A stretch of 64,000 nt of DNA from Anoplolepis gracilipes (GCF_047496725.1 NC_132983.1:6053501-6117500), one strand, 5' to 3'. Shown: positions 11,850-25,648, counted from the first letter of the stretch. Numbers and translations are program-made. The notes: generated by a model from the sequence alone, not told the origin.

Positions 11850-13470
11850 TTCTTGCATGACCTGATTGTTTAAAAATTTGAAACTTGTGAAAAGAGTGCT
11901 CATTATCTTAGTATATTGTTTTAAGACTTTCCATCTTTTCGTAACATTTTACATTTGTTGCGGTGGAATATAAATAATGTATACTTATGTTTATGCAAGT
12001 ATATATAATTTTGATTTAATCGAATTTTTGTTCAGGTTTTTTTTATGCAAATGCGAAGAAGCAATAGAAAAGATATCGATAGATTTAGTAATCATTATTA
12101 TTTCTACATTTTTTATCGTTGGAAGATAATGAATGCTTTTAACAATAGTTCATGTAAATTTGAAAAATCATGTATCTATAAATTGATGTATATTTCTGCA
12201 GATAGAAAAAAAACAGATAATTAAATACTTTGATCAAGTGTTATTTGTGCAATTATAGAAAAAAAATGAGAGATTTTTTAAAGATATCTCTTTCAGCATG
12301 TTATCCTGAAAGCATAAAATGTACTTTTTACATGAAGTAAATTATAGAATGGATAAAAAACAAATAGGTAAAAGTAATTTTATAGTTTTTCGAAGTAACC
12401 TTGAGATATCTTACAATTCCAATAACCCGAGAGTATGATCGCTGGGTGCTCGATATCACTGTGAAGAAAGAAATAAATAATACTTGTATGCATTAATCTA
12501 TATTCGAATATCTATATTCTTGTTAAATCACATTGGCATGACCAAAATTATTTGATGCGTAATTATTAAAAAATTATTAAATAAGATATTACTTTTTGTT
12601 AGTTTAGTACAAGTGTAACTCAAAAGATAAAACTGGAGAGTGTTTATAATTTAAAAAAGTTTATAGGGATATACAAGTGGCGCAATAAAGACATCAAGTA
12701 ATTGGCCAATAAAGCCATTTTTATATTAGCACAATAATAGTTTGGAATAGCTGTTTAAAATACAATAGTCGATAATGATAATTTAATAACATGAATTATG
12801 ATAATCCATTTTGGATAACAATTATTTGGAGCAGTAAATCGAGGTATAAAGAAATCAGATAAAGAGAACACAGTAAGTACATTTATTTTTCAAATGACTC
12901 CTTAGCTACATTCATAGTTTATGTTTCTATTTTTATGGTTTTTATATTCCATATATTTTCAAAGAATAATATCCTTAATAACAACCTGCGAGTAATTATC
13001 AAATTAATAATGTATTGAAAATTATATTTTAATTTTATTTAATTATTTATTTGTACGCACATTTAAAAATCTATTTGCATTTTTTATTCAATATTTATTT
13101 ATAATATTTGTATTATTTACCCAAAAATCCGAACAAATTGTAAATTTGATTAAAAAAAAAAGCATTAAAATAATTTTATCACGATTGCAAAATCAGAAAT
13201 TATGATTTCAACTATGTAATCGTATTAAATGTATTTATATACTCGCTTTGAACACTATGAATGTAACTTCGGCGATGAAAACACCATCCATGGTTCACAA
13301 TTGACCGGACAAGATGATATCTTTCACGATTGCCGTTAACGACGAAGGACCAAAACTGAAACAACAAAGAATCAGGAATTCTGCTTTTTGTCGACGATCG
13401 AAGATAAAGAAATTACTTTTAATTAATTGATTAAAATTAATTTCTTTATTTTTTAATTAATTTATTATTA

Positions 13471-13519
<49 letters not shown>

Positions 13520-14460
13520 ACCCTGATGGAAATAATTTATTTACAACTTATATGCGAAAACTACAATTTTTTGATGATGTATAACTAGAAAATTTTTTAA
13601 ATTATTTCTACGTAATTTTTACGTCACTACGCGATTTGGGCAATATTTATAGTTTTTCACTTTATGTAAAAAGTTAAATTTTCTCCGTAAAATTTGTGTA
13701 AAATCTTTATGATTTTCTACAACTATATTACGTAGTTTACTTTTTTTTTAATCATAATCTACAATTTACTACATCGCTCGTAAAAAGTTGTAGAAATTTG
13801 TAAAAATTAATAAATATTTCTCACAAATCACTACAACTTTCCATAAGTTCCTACAAGTTTTTATAAATTTGTAGAAAGTGTATGATTCATTGTTAAAAAT
13901 TTTAATTTTTCCTAGAAATACATTATTGTAATTTTACAATTTTTCATAGAAATCAAAGGTATTTCCACCAGGGTACAGTTTTATACTTTTTTCCTTGTCC
14001 CAGAAATTGTTATCTTAAAAAGCGACGTTGGTGCGACAGTATAAATAGATCCTCCCGCGATGTCTTGCTGGATACACATTTGATTGACGCACATGTGAAA
14101 AATGCCGATCTTGCCCGTCGTTATAAGAGGTAGTGACCTTTTTTTCTCAAAGTTTTTCTTTTTATTCTAGTCTACATAAAAACGCTAATGATTTTCAACC
14201 ATCGTTTGTTTACGAGGACTAACAACAGTCGTCCTATATTCCTTGAGAAAACGGTGCGTAGATCTACATATCTTTACTCTCTCCTGTCCTTCTTTTTTTT
14301 TTCTCCCTTTTATTTCAATGATATAATCGTCGATCGTAACATCGAAAATCGACGGACGACATGTTCAGATATATGTATATAAGAATCGGCAACAACAACA
14401 AGTACACGTAAATAACTTTAAGTATATTAGGCCTGATGATATTGATGTTTCATATACATA
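11850..14460. other. intergenic: NCBP3 3' region and AT-rich DNA
   Basis: The first few hundred bases are probably NCBP3 3' UTR. The rest is AT-rich with a (TA)n(TG)n run at 13474-13520. A stretch rich in TTTGTAGAAA/TTTCTACAA motifs occupies 13560-13960. Two less AT-rich islands, 13290-13365 and 14000-14125, look coding-like and are described as a finding. No complete gene could be supported. Confidence 0.5.
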
Positions 14461-15795
14461 TACACAGGGTGTTTCAGAAATAGGTGGCTAAACTTCGAGA
14501 ACATGTACTTACCGTAATGAGATGAAAAAACTCATATGAATTTGGAAACGCTTCCTTTTCCAGTTATAATCATTTTCATTTTATTCATGACAGATTGATT
14601 TTTCGAAACACAATTCTTGTTTACTGACAAACTTTGAGATTTATCGAGCTATAAACACTATTACTTTTTACTACGGATTTAATGATAAAATGTATACTTA
14701 TATAATTTTAAATAAAGAAAACAATTTTACAAACAATGAACAAATTTTTAATTTTTACAACTCGAAAAAAAAAAAAAAAGCGTTTCCACACCTGTTTACC
14801 TGTTGAGGCAACTTAGCGCACTCCGTTTCAGCAAGCTATGTTAAAATTCAAGCAGTGTTGAAAACGTATGGTGTAAAATGGATATTAATATGGAGCAACG
14901 TGTTGCAATTAAATTTTATTTGAAAGTTTGAGGACATGCAAAAAGCAATAAAATCGAGAAGCTGAAGATTCCGCAATAAGATTTTATCCGTGCTTTGCAC
15001 AAAACTTGAAAATGCCAGTCAACCAATGCGTGTAGCATTAAATGGAGACTGTTTTGAATAACCAATGTATTAAATAAAGTGTTGTTCAATTTTTCCAGCA
15101 TGCAGAGCTTCTCGATTTCTTTTTAACTTGCAACTTTATTTTCAGAAAAAGAAAAATAGTCTGGCAGATATTTCCGTCGCATTCAAACTTTAAAATAAAA
15201 TTTAATTGCAATACCCGAGTAAACGCTAAATTTTCCTGAAATATTCCAAAAGTTCTGTATATCCTGGAATAGTAGAGAAATGTTATAGAAGGTTCAAATA
15301 ATTGTGAAATATTCAGAATATTCTATGAACATTATACCTGTACGGTTTAATAAGGAACATTCGGTGTAAATTTTGATATAAAAAATAGAACAGTATACAA
15401 AATGATAAAAAATCAGAACATTTTCTGCTTATTTGAATATTCTCTGCACATTCTTTAAATATTCCGCAATATTTTGCAATAATCTTGGAACGTTCATTTT
15501 GGATTTTAGCAACATTTTATAAATATTTCAGGAATATCTAGCGTTTACTGGGACGTTGCTCCATATTAACATCCATTTTACAATGAGTAACGCAACCATC
15601 ACAAACACCATTCATGCGAAACGTTTGAACACTGCTTGAATTTGAACGTATAATATTTAGCTTGCTGAAACTTTACACGAGGCGCGCGATAAGTTCCCTC
15701 AACATACTCCCAAAAGTACAGGCAAATCACTCCACTAGTATTGAATTTAAAAATTCAGTCCGGCAACTTTTGGGACATACCGTGTATCATCTTTT
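14461..15795. mobile_element. mariner-like inverted duplication, decayed
   Basis: The left end ACACAGGGTGTTTCAG and right end GGGACATACCGTGTAT are loosely inverted. Inside, 14806-14936 (GAGGCAACTTAGCGC, TTTCAGCAAGCTA, ATATGGAGCAACGTG, TTGCAATTAAATTTTATTT) recurs inverted at 15178-15213 plus 15553-15704. The left arm begins a reading frame with MEQRVAIKFY, the typical opening of mariner-family transposases, and then hits stops. It appears to be two transposase 5' ends head to head. The right arm is split by the element at 15214-15552. Confidence 0.55.
15214..15552. mobile_element. nested 339-bp inverted-repeat element
   Basis: The left end CCCGAGTAAACGCTAAATTT and right end, read inward, CCCAGTAAACGCTAGATATT form short TIRs, with CCTGAAATATT following on both sides. 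It interrupts the right arm of the mariner-like inverted duplication: the left arm is continuous at the same site. It is rich in AATATTC/GCAATATT motifs, as is the repeat pair at 57287-58093. Confidence 0.6.
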
Positions 15796-15942
15796 TTTGC
15801 CATCATCCAAAACACCCTCTGTCTATGCGTGTGTGTTATATGTACGTGTATGTATGTATGTGTATGCGTGTGTAACGCGCAACGTTTTGCATTTGCAGTG
15901 TTGGCGCTTTTCCAATTTTTATCACTTTATATCACAATTTAT

Positions 15943-16013
<71 letters not shown>

Positions 16014-16278
16014 GTACATATCCAATTATCATTGACAGGGGCATCTTCGATTTCTCGTCGGTTTACATTTTTGCTAAACGCACGATTTTGTTGTCGCTTT
16101 TTCATGATTTACAGTATGAAAGCATCATAGTTTTTTAAAAAGGCTTCGGAATGACCACCACTTTTTAAAAGAACTCGTCTATTATGTACAATATCTCATA
16201 ATCTGCTAAATAATATAATATAATAAAGACTTCATTTTTGTGCTTCGAATTGAAAATTGTTAACAAGCACAGCAAAAA

Positions 16279-16320
<42 letters not shown>

Positions 16321-16990
16321 TAAATATAATACTAAATCTATACATATATTAAAAATGTGTACATATCGTAAATTATCAAATGGTTCTCTGTCGAGATAAA
16401 TAAAAAGTTTTTAGAAATCATTGTTACACAAGAGATCAGTTATATTTAAATTCCATTTCGTTGATGAATCGTATAAGAAATAGGAATATTATACAATGAA
16501 AATTAAATTTGTATGTCGAATATTCAAAGGCAGCGATCTGTCTGGATCGCGGGAAGAAAAAGGTATATATATATTTATTTCACTTCGAGTTACATACACA
16601 ATATGAAGAATGTTTACAAGGAATTTCACCATTCCCAAGAAAATCTCTAGTCGTAACTAATTTAGAATTTGTCGCTACAAAGGATTGTCGTCATTATATA
16701 AACTAATGATTCTTTTCCCAGAAAAAATTATGTATGTACTTGTCGTGAATACTATTTGCAATCGTCTACATAATTTGTGCGCGTTATAATCAAGGCTTGC
16801 AGTGCGCGAGAAAAGTGTAAACCGCAAGAGATTTCTTTAATTCTTTTTATCCACGACAATATCTTGCCCTTATCTCGAATGTATGTTGATAAACGTCGAA
16901 GGAAGATGAATATATTAAATCGACAGAGATTGATGTAACATGAAATCATGACGATGTGATAATATTATAGAATGTTCTTTGCTATTATAT
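15796..16990. other. intergenic, AT microsatellites
   Basis: Contains interrupted (TA)n tracts at 15943-16012 and 16283-16319 and a TGTATG/GTGTGT-rich stretch near 15825-15875. No gene or recognisable element otherwise. Confidence 0.5.
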
Positions 16991-17410
16991 ACAGGGTGAG
17001 GAAAAAGTATGGTGAAAATGTGAAAACTCTGAAAAATGGCGAAAAGTATAAATTTTCAGAAAAAGAATCTAAGGCAAGATCAAGGAAGGCTCCCGGCCAT
17101 CTTTATTAAAAAGTGTTATGACAAATTTTAAAATATCTCAGGAAATTCTTAACCGAAAAAAGTTTTATTATAGTGTTTAAGAAAGCTCTGTGTCGAGGTA
17201 AGCTACAAGAATATCTAATTAAAAATAGAGTATTCCATTTAAGAAATTAAAGGTGACCTTCACGTGACCTTCAAGTGACTGTTCAAGGTCAAATCAATGA
17301 CACCATTTTATGTCCTTCTCAAAATCATACAATTTTTCTCTGAAACATTTTTCTGTAAAACTTACGTTTTTCGAGATTTTTCGAAGGATTCGATACTTTT
17401 TCCTTATGGA
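16991..17410. mobile_element. ACAGGGTG element, about 420 bp
   Basis: The left end ACAGGGTGAGGAAAAAGTAT is mirrored by the right end CGATACTTTTTCC. The inner TIR region has CTGAAAAAT...AAAGTATAAATTTT. The core carries GACCTTCACGTGACCTT and TTCAAGGTCA, shared with 4571-4923 and, in reverse, 32912-33311. Confidence 0.65.
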
Positions 17411-18285
17411 CAAAGAACGTCAAGACAATGTGGGAATCATCCTCAACAAGAATCCATAATTACTAAAAATGCGTCTTAAATCTAGATAAGAATCTGTCTT
17501 TAATTATCAATTTATTGGGTGCATCGCGAAGAATATCGGTAACAGTTTTAATGGAGGAAGTAAATATTTTTCTTTCACCTCTTTTTTTTAATTCTCGCTC
17601 AATTTAGTGGAAGAAATTTTTTAGTGGATTCAACAAGACCGAATGAAAACAATTGGCGGACTCGATTGCTAAAGTAATTTAAATTGATCTTATCGCGGGT
17701 AAATTTTCAAGTTGTAATATCAACTCTGGAAGATTTTTTATACTCAAATGAGTACTCAAATGAGACTTTTATATTCAAATGAGGTTTATATATGCTAAGA
17801 TCTCCGAATGACAGAAATATTAACTTGGAAGCTTCTTCTAAATGTTATTTTAATTATCGCTTTATTTGTATCTTATTATTCGGGCACCATCGTTACTATC
17901 ACACGTGCAGAAAAAGAGAAAGAGAGAGAGAGAGAGAGAGAGAACGAGAGAAAAAGAGATCACGATTCTTTTCAACATAAATTATATTCTATTATCCTCT
18001 CGTACGCTCAATTATAGTGGCGCCTATATGTCGCGTATTTGCCTATAATGGTTGACTATCACGGACAGATTATATAAATACCAAAAAGAATTCTGTCATA
18101 CACACACGTGTACACACAGTCATACGTACACACATGAGACGAAGAACATCGTACGAGATAAATTTTACACGAATTATATACGCTATATAAGCGTCCGAAT
18201 CTCGGTTTGGAGCGTTTAAACGTTTATAGAGCTGAATCCGATATCTAAACCAGGACCTTCGCATTCACGAGTCACGAAAGATCAA

Positions 18286-18363
<78 letters not shown>

Positions 18364-19008
18364 ATACATGTATACATATAGCCTGATTATGTCATACAAT
18401 TAAGCGATATGATCGCAACTATTTCCTTTGCTTTCGGAAAAGGATAAAGAGAGAACAATATAATATAAAGACAAAATATGTTACGCGTGTTACATTTCGG
18501 CACGCTCGCAATTCACAATTCACAATTAAATCACAGACAGACGGTACGGTGCAGTACGATACGACGATAACATAAATAAAAATACATATTGTACCAATTG
18601 TGAAATATTATGCTATGCTCGGTATAACATAAGAAACACTATATTTTTCTTTCTTCTTCTGGTAAGAACATGCGAATGTACAAGCGTATGTACGATTGCT
18701 TCACTCACCCGATTAATCGGCTCGATTAATCGTTCGTTGATCTACATCTTTCGTCAATATCCTAGCACTTTATGTCTCATTAATTAGAGCAGCAATAAGC
18801 GGCGAATTAAAAGTACGTTTTCTTCATACCAATTCCGCTGTTTGTTTTTTTTTCTTTTCTTTTCCATTCAATCGTTTGAATCCGCTATTGAAAGTCCGGC
18901 AACGACATGCCTGATAGAAAAAAAAAAAAAAAAAGAGACAAGAGCACTCGATTATCAATAAATCATGAGACCAAAAGAAGCCGCATTTAGTTAGTACTCA
19001 CCAATCGA
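17411..19008. other. ERK downstream region / probable 3' UTR, microsatellites
   Basis: The part nearest 19008 should be 3' UTR of the ERK gene (minus strand). It holds a (GA)n tract at 17919-17945, CA/TG-rich sequence near 18103-18135 and a perfect (TA)n tract at 18289-18355. No other gene was seen. Confidence 0.45.
18289..18355. repeat. (TA)n microsatellite
   Basis: Uninterrupted TA dinucleotides for about 66 bases, followed by TGTGTG. Confidence 0.95.
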
Positions 19009-22000
19009 CTACATAGCGTTTTCTTGATGATTCCTTTGAAATAATAAAGTTTCTTCAAAAATATACTGTTTTAATACTTCTTTTGGGAGATCATCCAACT
19101 CCATGTCAAATTTAAATGGCTCCTCTGCTACAGGCTGAGAGAAATTTTTATTAATTTGAAATATAAATTTTGAATATAAATTATCGCAATAGTAATATTC
19201 CGTAATCGCAAGCTTACCTCATCGGCAGGATCATAATATTGCTCCAAATAGGGATGCGCCAGCGCATCTTCCACCACAATGCGTTTATTGGGATTAAACG
19301 TTAACATTTTATCCAAAAGGTCCAAAGCTCTCGGATCAGCATTGGGAAAAAGACTCGTCCACGCTACCTTTGGTTTATACGGCAAAGATTGCAGGTAATT
19401 GCGGGCCTAAAATCAAAGGGTTTTAATACCGAACAAAGTTAATGAGAAATTATTGAGATTAATAAGGCTCTTTTAATGTTTACAAATTATTTTGAAAACG
19501 GAGCGATTAAGCGCCAAACACGGATGATTGTGCGTCGATTTCGTAGAAAATGATTTTTTCTGCGAAACTGATTGATGCACCGGGCACGAATTTGACTTGT
19601 TGTATTTAATCCAAGACTAATGTTTATTAATTCTCTATATATGAGACTTTTAATAAACCCCCTTTACACTCCTAAAGAGACGTAGGCGAGTTAATGAGTA
19701 TACAAGTTGTATTGCATAATGCATTTGCGGGATTAGATTTGGATGAGATGCAAAAAGGCATAAACGTAGGTGTAATCCAGTACTTTCTCGTTTATGATGC
19801 ATTCGAGATCCTCCGGCGAGGGCGATCCGAGAACACCGAGGATATGATTCAACTGATCCAGGTAATGTTTGCCGGGAAATATGGCTCGTCTCGAGAGCAT
19901 TTCTGCCAGGATACAACCAACTGACCAAATGTCTATAGACTTCGTATAACCCTGAATAAAGAGAATTACGTTAAAGTAATGTTAGATTTTTTTCCCCCTT
20001 CGACGCGTGCGAGTTTTTTCATCGTTTAAATAATATTTTTGTTTGGAAGAATTGTCTAAATACCTTAGAATTAAGCATGATTTCGGGAGCTCTATACCAT
20101 CTTGTGGCCACATATTCCGTGAGGAAACCCGCGTGATTGTGCTCCGGATCCGCGACCCTCGCTAAACCGAAATCGCAGATCTTAAGGTCACAGGTGGTAT
20201 TCAACAGCAGATTGCTCGGTTTTAAATCTCTGTGCAACACGTTTGCCGAATGTATGTACTTGAGTCCTCGCAATATTTGGTACAGAAAATAGCATATGTG
20301 GTCATTACTAATAGCCTGAAAATAAAAATTTCATTTGAAATTTCTCGCTTGTAAATTTCATAGCTTTTTTTCCTTTCAAACCAATAATTATCCAATAAAA
20401 CCCAAACATTTATGTTATATAACAGAACTGAATTAATAGGTAATATTGTTAAATAATACTGGTAAGCTATTAGCAAGTTGCATTTAATTTCTCACTCATA
20501 AATGTAACATGTAATATAACAATATATACAATTTCATATATCGTTGTTACATACAACATACTAACAATTGAATTAAACATAATCATACAAATAAAGAAAT
20601 AAACTATATTTAATTCATAAAATTTGAGATTTAATTTATGAAAATTAAATACCAATTTTAATATGCAGTAAATTTTACATTTTAAATATGCATGTAATTT
20701 ACATTATTTGGTACTACCATGTTACATTGCAACAAATTTATTTATTGTAGAAATATATGTATGTGTGAATTATATACTTACTTGTGTTTTCAGTAATTTA
20801 TAGAGATCAGTTTCCATCAGACACTGAACGATATATACGTCTTTCATCTGCTCTAAATTAGGTGCTCTTAATATATCTCTTATATCTATTATCTGTTGCA
20901 AAGATAACGATTAATTAATGACAATAACATTTAAAAAATATTACGTTTTAGATCATTATCAGATATTCATGTTAACTTACATTTTCATGTTTAAACCTAG
21001 TAAGAATTTTTATTTCTCTCAAAGTTCTCTGGCTATACGTTTGATGCTCGAACGGAGAAATTTTTTTAATAGCTACTTTCGTTTTGGTTACGTTGTCGTA
21101 GGCAGATCTGTAAGATAATATTATAAAGATATATATCTATTTATGTATTATTTATCAAAGACCTTTTAACGCTTTCTCGATCCTACAATTTTTTTTATTC
21201 ATATATTATCCTACTGCAATTATAGATTTCCGATTATTGAAATAGAAAAAAAGCCGCTCCTCTTATTGTTAGTGGAAGCAAACTGTTTCAATGACAGAAA
21301 CAATATTCGTTTTAAAAGAAAAATAAAAGAAAAATACAATAAAAATAATATATACTTTGTACGAAAATCTTTCGCTACAAAATATAATGGAGAAACTTCA
21401 TACAAATATTCTTTTCTTTTTCCGCATTTTTATTCGAATACACTCGTATTCGGAGTCTCATTGCAATAGACTTTCATATTTGCAAGCTTAAACTTGTTCA
21501 CGAAGAAATTAATAAAAATAATAAAATATTTAATAAAAAAATTTAGGCAAAGTCTAAGAAGTATATGTATAAGAGTTTATTTTGTAAGTTTACTTACAAA
21601 ATAAATACAAAATAACAAAAGAATGTTTTTCTTTTATTTCCTTATTATACATTTTTTTCATTTAATCTTAATCTTTTTGCAATTTTTTAAATTTATTTCG
21701 TATTTTGATAATAAACACAAAGATAATATATGATTTATGTGTGTGTGTGTGTGTGTATGTAATATATATTTATAATTATATGTTATAGAATTATAGAATA
21801 TACGTATTATATAAATATGTGCGTATATATTATACGAATTCGATTATTATTATATACAGATGCGCGAAACAAATAAATATAATTTAAAAAATGTTTTAAT
21901 TTACTTCCTTGTAGTAAAGAATACACAAATGCCCTAATATTCCCAATTTGAGGCTTTCTTCCAAGAAATAAAAGTATTTATCATTCATAGATGTAGAGAT

Positions 22001-23833
22001 ACAGAGATCGAGCATATTATTGCAGAGAGGAACTTAATTAATGGCCAATGCGAAACGACAAAGTAAATTGTGCCTAAATTTGATTATTTTTCAGTACAGT
22101 TATTACCTGTTATTTTGCAAAGTAAGCACATTCACCTTCATTTCGGCTTCGCTCCTCTTATCCTACGAGTTTATGCTCGGTTCCTGTACTCCCTATATCT
22201 ATGGCTTCATCTTATATCTGTTATATTATTTATGTATTTATCTTTTGCCCTTATCATAAAGAAACTTTCTTCTTAGACTTCCTAAACAAGCTCTCTAGAG
22301 GAATGTGTATCTTTGAAAATGTAGCGTAAATGTAGTGTAATATGTGATTATGTATTTTAGACATGATGAAAATTAGTAAATTTTTCCTTAATTTTTTTCT
22401 TATTTTTTAGTATACAAATACTGAAAAGATACAGAAATTTTTTTAACTTATTGATAGCACATTAAAGTTGAAACTTTAAAATGCTTTTTTAATTTTTTAT
22501 CTTTTTAAAGCCACGTTTTATCGTTAAATGCCGACATTATTTCTAAAAAATACAAGTTTAGTTAGAAAATTATGTAATTAAAAAAAATCATAGAAAAATT
22601 TAAAACAATGTGCTTTAAAAATTCTTATTTAAAGCACGTAACAAGGAAAATTAACTAAAAACTACCGATAATGTGTTAATAAAGCTGGTATTGGTAATTT
22701 TAGTAATTTTTAAATTTTTAAAAATTTTTCTTGTTCTCTTTATAAAAGAACACATTGTTATGTTCTTTAAAATTATGTATTTTTGACACTCTGCGTCTCA
22801 ATAAAAAAATTTCTCTCGGAAAATTTAAATCAAATTCCATAAACTACAACATTTTGCCTACAAAACACTTTTGTTAAATTTTCTCACGATATTTTTCGTC
22901 AAATTACACGATTTTGAAATTTTTGAAATATTTAATTTTTTAGAAATAATATCGATACTCAAAAAATCATTGCAGACGAAAAATTAAAAACGCATTTTAA
23001 ATCTTGAAGAACTTCAATTTTAACGTACTATCAATATATCTTTTTAAATTTTTGTTATATTTCTTTTTTAATATTTACATACTAAGAAGTAAGAAAAAAT
23101 TAAGGATGTCTAATAATTTTAACCAAGTCTGTATGTAACATAGAACACGTGGAATTTATTCAATTTGATCTGACGTATCCAGACAATTAAATATGTTTGA
23201 CTGAAGAATGATCGAGAACTAACGTTCTTACTTTACATGTTAAATATATTTTCTTTAATCAATTTATTAAAATTTTAATAATTAACGTGTATATATCCAA
23301 TACAATATATGTATAATAGAGTGATACAAAACATTAAAAGATAATTAAATACGTAAAACATGCTATAACAAATGTTTTTCTTTTATATTATTAATTGACA
23401 TTTTACTCTCTTAAAATGTTTATTAATACTTAATAATAATAAACTATATTTAATAATGAACTTCTAAGAAAAAAATATTAAAATGAAAATAAAGTCTTGT
23501 TATTATCATAAAATAAGATTCACATAAATAATTAAAAAACTAAAAGTTTTATTTTAATAAAAATAGCATATAATATAAGACAAGACTAGGAATATTAAAT
23601 TATTTTCAAATGTGTTGCTAAAAATAAAGATATTAAAAATATTCTCCAATATATTATTATCTTAAGACAAGATTTACAAAGTTATATGTAATTGAGATAT
23701 ATATAACAAACAATAAGATTATGAAAAGTCTTTTTTATTTGGAATAACTTACAATTAAAAAATTATTAATATTTTAATGTTCCAATTCATACAATAATAA
23801 TATTAATTCAACATCGTAAATATTAAATTTATC

Positions 23834-23865
<32 letters not shown>

Positions 23866-24844
23866 TCGTTAAAATAATGTTTTTTCTAAACCTTTTGCCG
23901 CGCAGGACTATCGTCAGTTCCTAGTCTTGTCTTATTATGCGTGTGCGTGCAAGCGTGTGCGTGTTACAATAATAACTGTAATAAAAATATAAAAGAGATA
24001 CAAGGATAATAATCTATGCCAGCAGAAAAAGCGTTAAACCCGTATCAGACTATGTATTGAAGATTAATATTAAAGATTAAGATTTGACCGAGCAAAAAAA
24101 AATGTTAGCTTCTTTTCTTCTAGTTAAATTCTAATCTTAAATTTTCAATGCAATTCGAGATACGGGCTTCAAGCGTCAACACTTGTTTTCCATCGCGGTT
24201 TGCTATGTGATTGCGCACGTGTTGGATAATACGTCGATAAAATGATAAGATTGATAAATCGTGAATTTCATCTTATTAGCATATTAATATGGAGGAGAGG
24301 GCTAAGTGTAAAGAGAAGAAAAAAGAAGGATAGAAAGAGAGAAAAGGGAAAAACAAAAGAGACACGGACAATAAATAAATGAGAAAAAGCGTGAAAGGGG
24401 CGTGACATGTGTTCGAAAGTGGCGGCACAAAATGAAGGTATACATAAGTATGTGCGTGCGAGGATTGGTGAGAATATTGTCGTGTGTGTGTATATATACT
24501 CGCGATCGGCGATTTTTATCGCGGCCACATTCGTTGAATATAATATCGGCGAGCTGTGCGCGATAATGGCGAAAACGTTGCCGCAAACTGTCACAATTGT
24601 TACATTGTTATCCGCTCTCAATGTTTATCTCGGGCTCTATCTACTGTCAGATGACGGCCTCGAAAAACCGACCACTAAACGCGAAACACAGTGAATGGGC
24701 GCACACTCAGGTAACGAATACTTACACGACCATGCCGTAAGCACCCTCGCCCATGTATGACAGATTCGTGTAACGCGGTCCGACCTCGAACGTTTGCCCG
24801 CGAACCACCTCGCAATTCGGATTCACGCCTTCCAACGCCGCCAT
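19009..24844 (-). CDS. rl: ERK-type MAP kinase (rolled / ERK1/2)
   Basis: The exons (minus strand) are 24844-24726, 21107-20981, 20892-20782, 20315-20064, 19951-19784, 19406-19218 and 19134-19009. They give 363 residues, the usual ERK size. All kinase landmarks are present: glycine loop GEGAYG (32-37), VAIKK with catalytic Lys54, HRD (147-149), DFG (167-169), the activation-loop TEY (185-187) and APE (195-197). The C-terminus has LEQYYDPADE, the acidic docking region. It is the last kinase of the Ras/Raf/MEK cascade, acting in cytoplasm and nucleus. The start MAALEGVNPNCEVV is the only ATG consistent with family N-termini. Intron 1 is 3.6 kb, with AT-rich low-complexity sequence and a 29-base poly-A tract near 23835. 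Intron 5 carries a repeat copy (19461-19690). The gene is divergent from RPB11. Confidence 0.97.
19461..19690. repeat. CTCGCCTACGTCTC repeat family, copy in an ERK intron
   Basis: About 230 bp from AATAAGGCTC...TGTTTACAAAT to CCTAAAGAGACGTAGGCGAG. It matches the ends of the copies at 5015-5240 and 5691-5937. It lies in the ERK intron between exons 5 and 6. Confidence 0.6.
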
Positions 24845-25144
24845 TTTGACAACTACTTTGCGGCGACAACGACGTTCTGACACACTACCTCGCCGGAGAG
24901 CGACGCGTCACCAGTGATGCCAGAATCGAGACGCGGGCAACCTTATATCATCTGTGCGAGCAACGCGCAAACTGGTGGAGGGGATGATGACGCGCACTAG
25001 TGAAAACCGCGCATACATATGAGCCAATGGCGGAACATCTGCTGAGTTGTCGTCTTGTCAACACTCCACCCTGATTGGTTCTGAAAATACGGCCTAATCG
25101 TGATTGCTCGTAAGCAATTCGTTCTGTTAAATGTCAATAGATTT

Positions 25145-25262
25145 GTTTTTTATTCCTGCACTTATAAACACTTATGAGTGCAGTAAGTTGGAACGAGAAA
25201 AAGTATATTTGTCCTATTCTAACTTATTGCACTAGTTCAGAGGTACAGGAATAAAAAAACAA
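25145..25262. repeat. 118-bp imperfect inverted repeat
   Basis: Left TTTTTATTCCTGCAC...GTGCAGTAAGTTGGAA is mirrored by right TTCTAACTTATTGCAC...GTACAGGAATAAAAA. Possibly a small foldback element, about 300 bp upstream of the ERK start codon. Confidence 0.6.
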
Positions 25263-25648
25263 ATTTAATGTGAGCTCAGCGCTTTAAAATTTTAAATCCA
25301 ACTCTTTAGCAATTTTCCAAATTTTGTAAGGAATATATAAAAAAAGACTTTACGAAGAAGTATGACTTCTTCAAGGACTTCTTCCTACATATGAAAAGTA
25401 TGGATATCGCTATCTGTATCTAAGACACAGCTAATAGATTAGATTAATAGCAACTAAGGAGAGACAAAATATAAGATAATAATATCTAATATCTTACAAT
25501 ATATAATGATGTTTTTTTTATACGAACATACACCAATACATCGAACGAAAGCTTATTTCTTAATGTTGGTAACAGTGACATTGGAATTTACTTGTCACTC
25601 TTGCTGACCCTTAATAAAAGTTTATTAGAGCTCAATCATTATTTCCTG

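Noticed and set aside
14039..14046. TATAAATA as a TATA box of a plus-strand gene starting at 14101
   Set aside because: Only ten codons follow the ATG before a possible donor, and no downstream exon was found; such a motif is expected often in AT-rich DNA.
15829..16138. ORFs rich in YIYIYI or VYIC repeats (also at 25845, 30634, 40496 and 49624)
   Set aside because: They are translations of TA and TG microsatellites, not proteins.
19694..19924. Plus-strand 76-codon ORF over the ERK locus
   Set aside because: It is the antisense of ERK exon 5 and adjoining intron; the minus-strand frame has the kinase sequence.
24268..24694. ORFs on both strands at 24268-24694
   Set aside because: They lie in ERK intron 1, have no recognisable domain, and are mutual antisense reading frames.
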